Source of the DNA: Weissella confusa
Lineage (GTDB): Bacteria > Bacillota > Bacilli > Lactobacillales > Lactobacillaceae
Direction of reading: 5' to 3'
NCBI RefSeq assembly: GCF_004766315.1
Contig: NZ_PVSN01000005.1
Span: forward strand, 1-40,112
DNA: 40,112 nucleotides
Below are positions 39,574 through 40,112 of the stretch, in pieces. The translations under genes were made by a program, and so were the position numbers. Within the stretch, counting starts at the first letter, position 1. Each line of letters begins with the position of its first letter. The notes below the pieces were generated by a model that saw only the letters and a program-made list of their open reading frames with translations, had not been told where the DNA came from and ran no database searches.

Positions 39574-40112
39574 ATGACTCAAAAAGTATTACCTAGCAAC
39601 CATTTAGTTGCAGTTTCAGACAATGGGGCACCAATTACCTCGGATGGTGGCAACGTGCTGCTTAGTATTTTTCTGAATTCGCCTGTAATTTCCAGGCTCT
39701 TTAATAACGTTGAATTCAACGATAATCGCAAAAATCCACGCTATGCTAAGGTAGAATTGTTATTGCAAATGCTCATTCAAGTTATCGAAGGTTATCGCAA
39801 CGACGACGTTGCAGATTACTTGACCCAAGATATCGAACATCGACTTGTTTATGCGCAAAACATGGCATCTCAACCAACTATTTCCAGATTTCTATCACAT
39901 CTCACGAACGAAGACATTGATGAGCTACAAGAATTAAATCGTCGTATTGTCTCTTTAATTGATGAAAGATCAGCCAATACTGAACTGGTGCTAGATTTTG
40001 ATTCAACCTACTTTGAGACCTTTGGTCATCAAGAAAAAATTGGTTTTAATTATCACTACTTGAACGTCGGTTACCATCCGCTTATCATGACCGATGCTTT
40101 AACTGGAACCGT
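39574..40112 (+). CDS. IS1380-family transposase, N-terminal part
   Basis: ATG 39574 with GGAG about 11 bases upstream. 179 codons run to the window edge, identical in translation to the left copy: SQPTISRFL, LDFDSTYFETFGHQE (first catalytic aspartate) and GYHPLIMTDALTG are visible. The C-terminal two thirds are outside the window. Confidence 0.88.
   Translation, partial: MTQKVLPSNHLVAVSDNGAPITSDGGNVLLSIFLNSPVISRLFNNVEFNDNRKNPRYAKVELLLQMLIQVIEGYRNDDVADYLTQDIEHRLVYAQNMASQPTISRFLSHLTNEDIDELQELNRRIVSLIDERSANTELVLDFDSTYFETFGHQEKIGFNYHYLNVGYHPLIMTDALTGT

Larger units (their letters stand above)
39405..40112 (+). mobile_element. IS1380-family insertion sequence, right copy (partial)
   Basis: Inverted duplicate of 1-708. 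The flank at the junction reads TTAATAATATTAAC (reverse strand), inside the metallophosphoesterase gene. It has a perfect 15-bp IS-end hairpin, unlike the left copy. The element runs off the window edge at exactly the same base as the left copy. Confidence 0.88.

Noticed and set aside
1-40112. Composite transposon carrying the whole window
   Set aside because: The interior consists of ordinary chromosomal genes including parS-rsmG-parAB, tRNAs and rpiA.
1-40112. CRISPR array, prophage or plasmid genes
   Set aside because: No regularly spaced direct repeats, integrase, phage structural or plasmid replication genes were seen.

Overview
The window looks like chromosomal DNA of a heterofermentative lactic acid bacterium, most likely Weissella (Lactobacillaceae/Leuconostocaceae group). 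This rests on the TTG-rich low/mid-GC coding style, the gene order rsmG-parA-parB-DUF951-ychF-DUF1129, LAB-type families (DUF1836, DUF960-like, YhgE/Pip, YxeA, clusterless MutY, CcpA-type cre boxes) and an xylP/xylQ/GH8 xylo-oligosaccharide locus. The genus call is inference. The perfect parS site and the rsmG-parAB block suggest the segment lies in the replication-origin half of the chromosome; dnaA and oriC themselves are not present.

Layout. 1-708 and 39405-40112 are the same IS1380-family insertion sequence in inverted orientation, both cut at the same internal base, so the window is probably a contig bounded by a repeat. 845-2265: L-asparaginase and a PC4/YdbC ssDNA-binding protein. 2505-3200: unrecognised protein. 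3325-7674: a dispersed, partial menaquinone set (menG/ubiE, DHNA-CoA thioesterase-like, menB, menE) with a nicotinamidase-like hydrolase between them. 7810-10070: frameshifted LPKTA-anchored surface adhesin with a MucBP domain. 10084-11376: TerC-family metal transporter behind a ~300-nt structured leader that holds a 14-codon leader peptide and a terminator. 11594-13544: CiaRH-like two-component system with a 26-bp palindrome and TTTAAG repeats upstream. 13689-19618: xylo-oligosaccharide/isoprimeverose locus (GH8 exo-oligoxylanase, GPH transporter, GH31 alpha-xylosidase, AraC regulator) with three cre sites. The transporter and the xylosidase each carry an in-frame stop. 19765-25170: YxeA, Pip, DUF805, rpiA and mutY. 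25248-26210: nucleoside hydrolase, whose terminator hairpin contains parS. 26295-33905: an apparently continuous nine-gene plus-strand unit (rsmG, parA, parB, DUF951, ychF, DUF1129, VanRS-like two-component system, D,D-carboxypeptidase). 33950-37634: DUF960-like, DUF1836, an ECF sigma/RsiV-like anti-sigma pair with its own TGAAAC-N17-CGTC promoter, and an MFS transporter. 37653-39404 (minus): a stop-interrupted membrane protein, tRNA-Gln, tRNA-Tyr, and a metallophosphoesterase cut by the right-hand IS.

Themes. The strain shows several broken genes in 40 kb: one frameshift, three in-frame stops in otherwise intact genes and one IS truncation. Two of the stops hit neighbouring genes of the same sugar locus. 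Cell-envelope sensing is strongly represented (CiaRH-like, VanRS-like plus DacA, ECF/RsiV-like). The best candidate for something not described is the TerC leader: a near-perfect Shine-Dalgarno sequence, a short leader ORF whose last codons form one arm of a perfect 14-bp hairpin, a downstream copy of the Shine-Dalgarno region, and a final intrinsic terminator.
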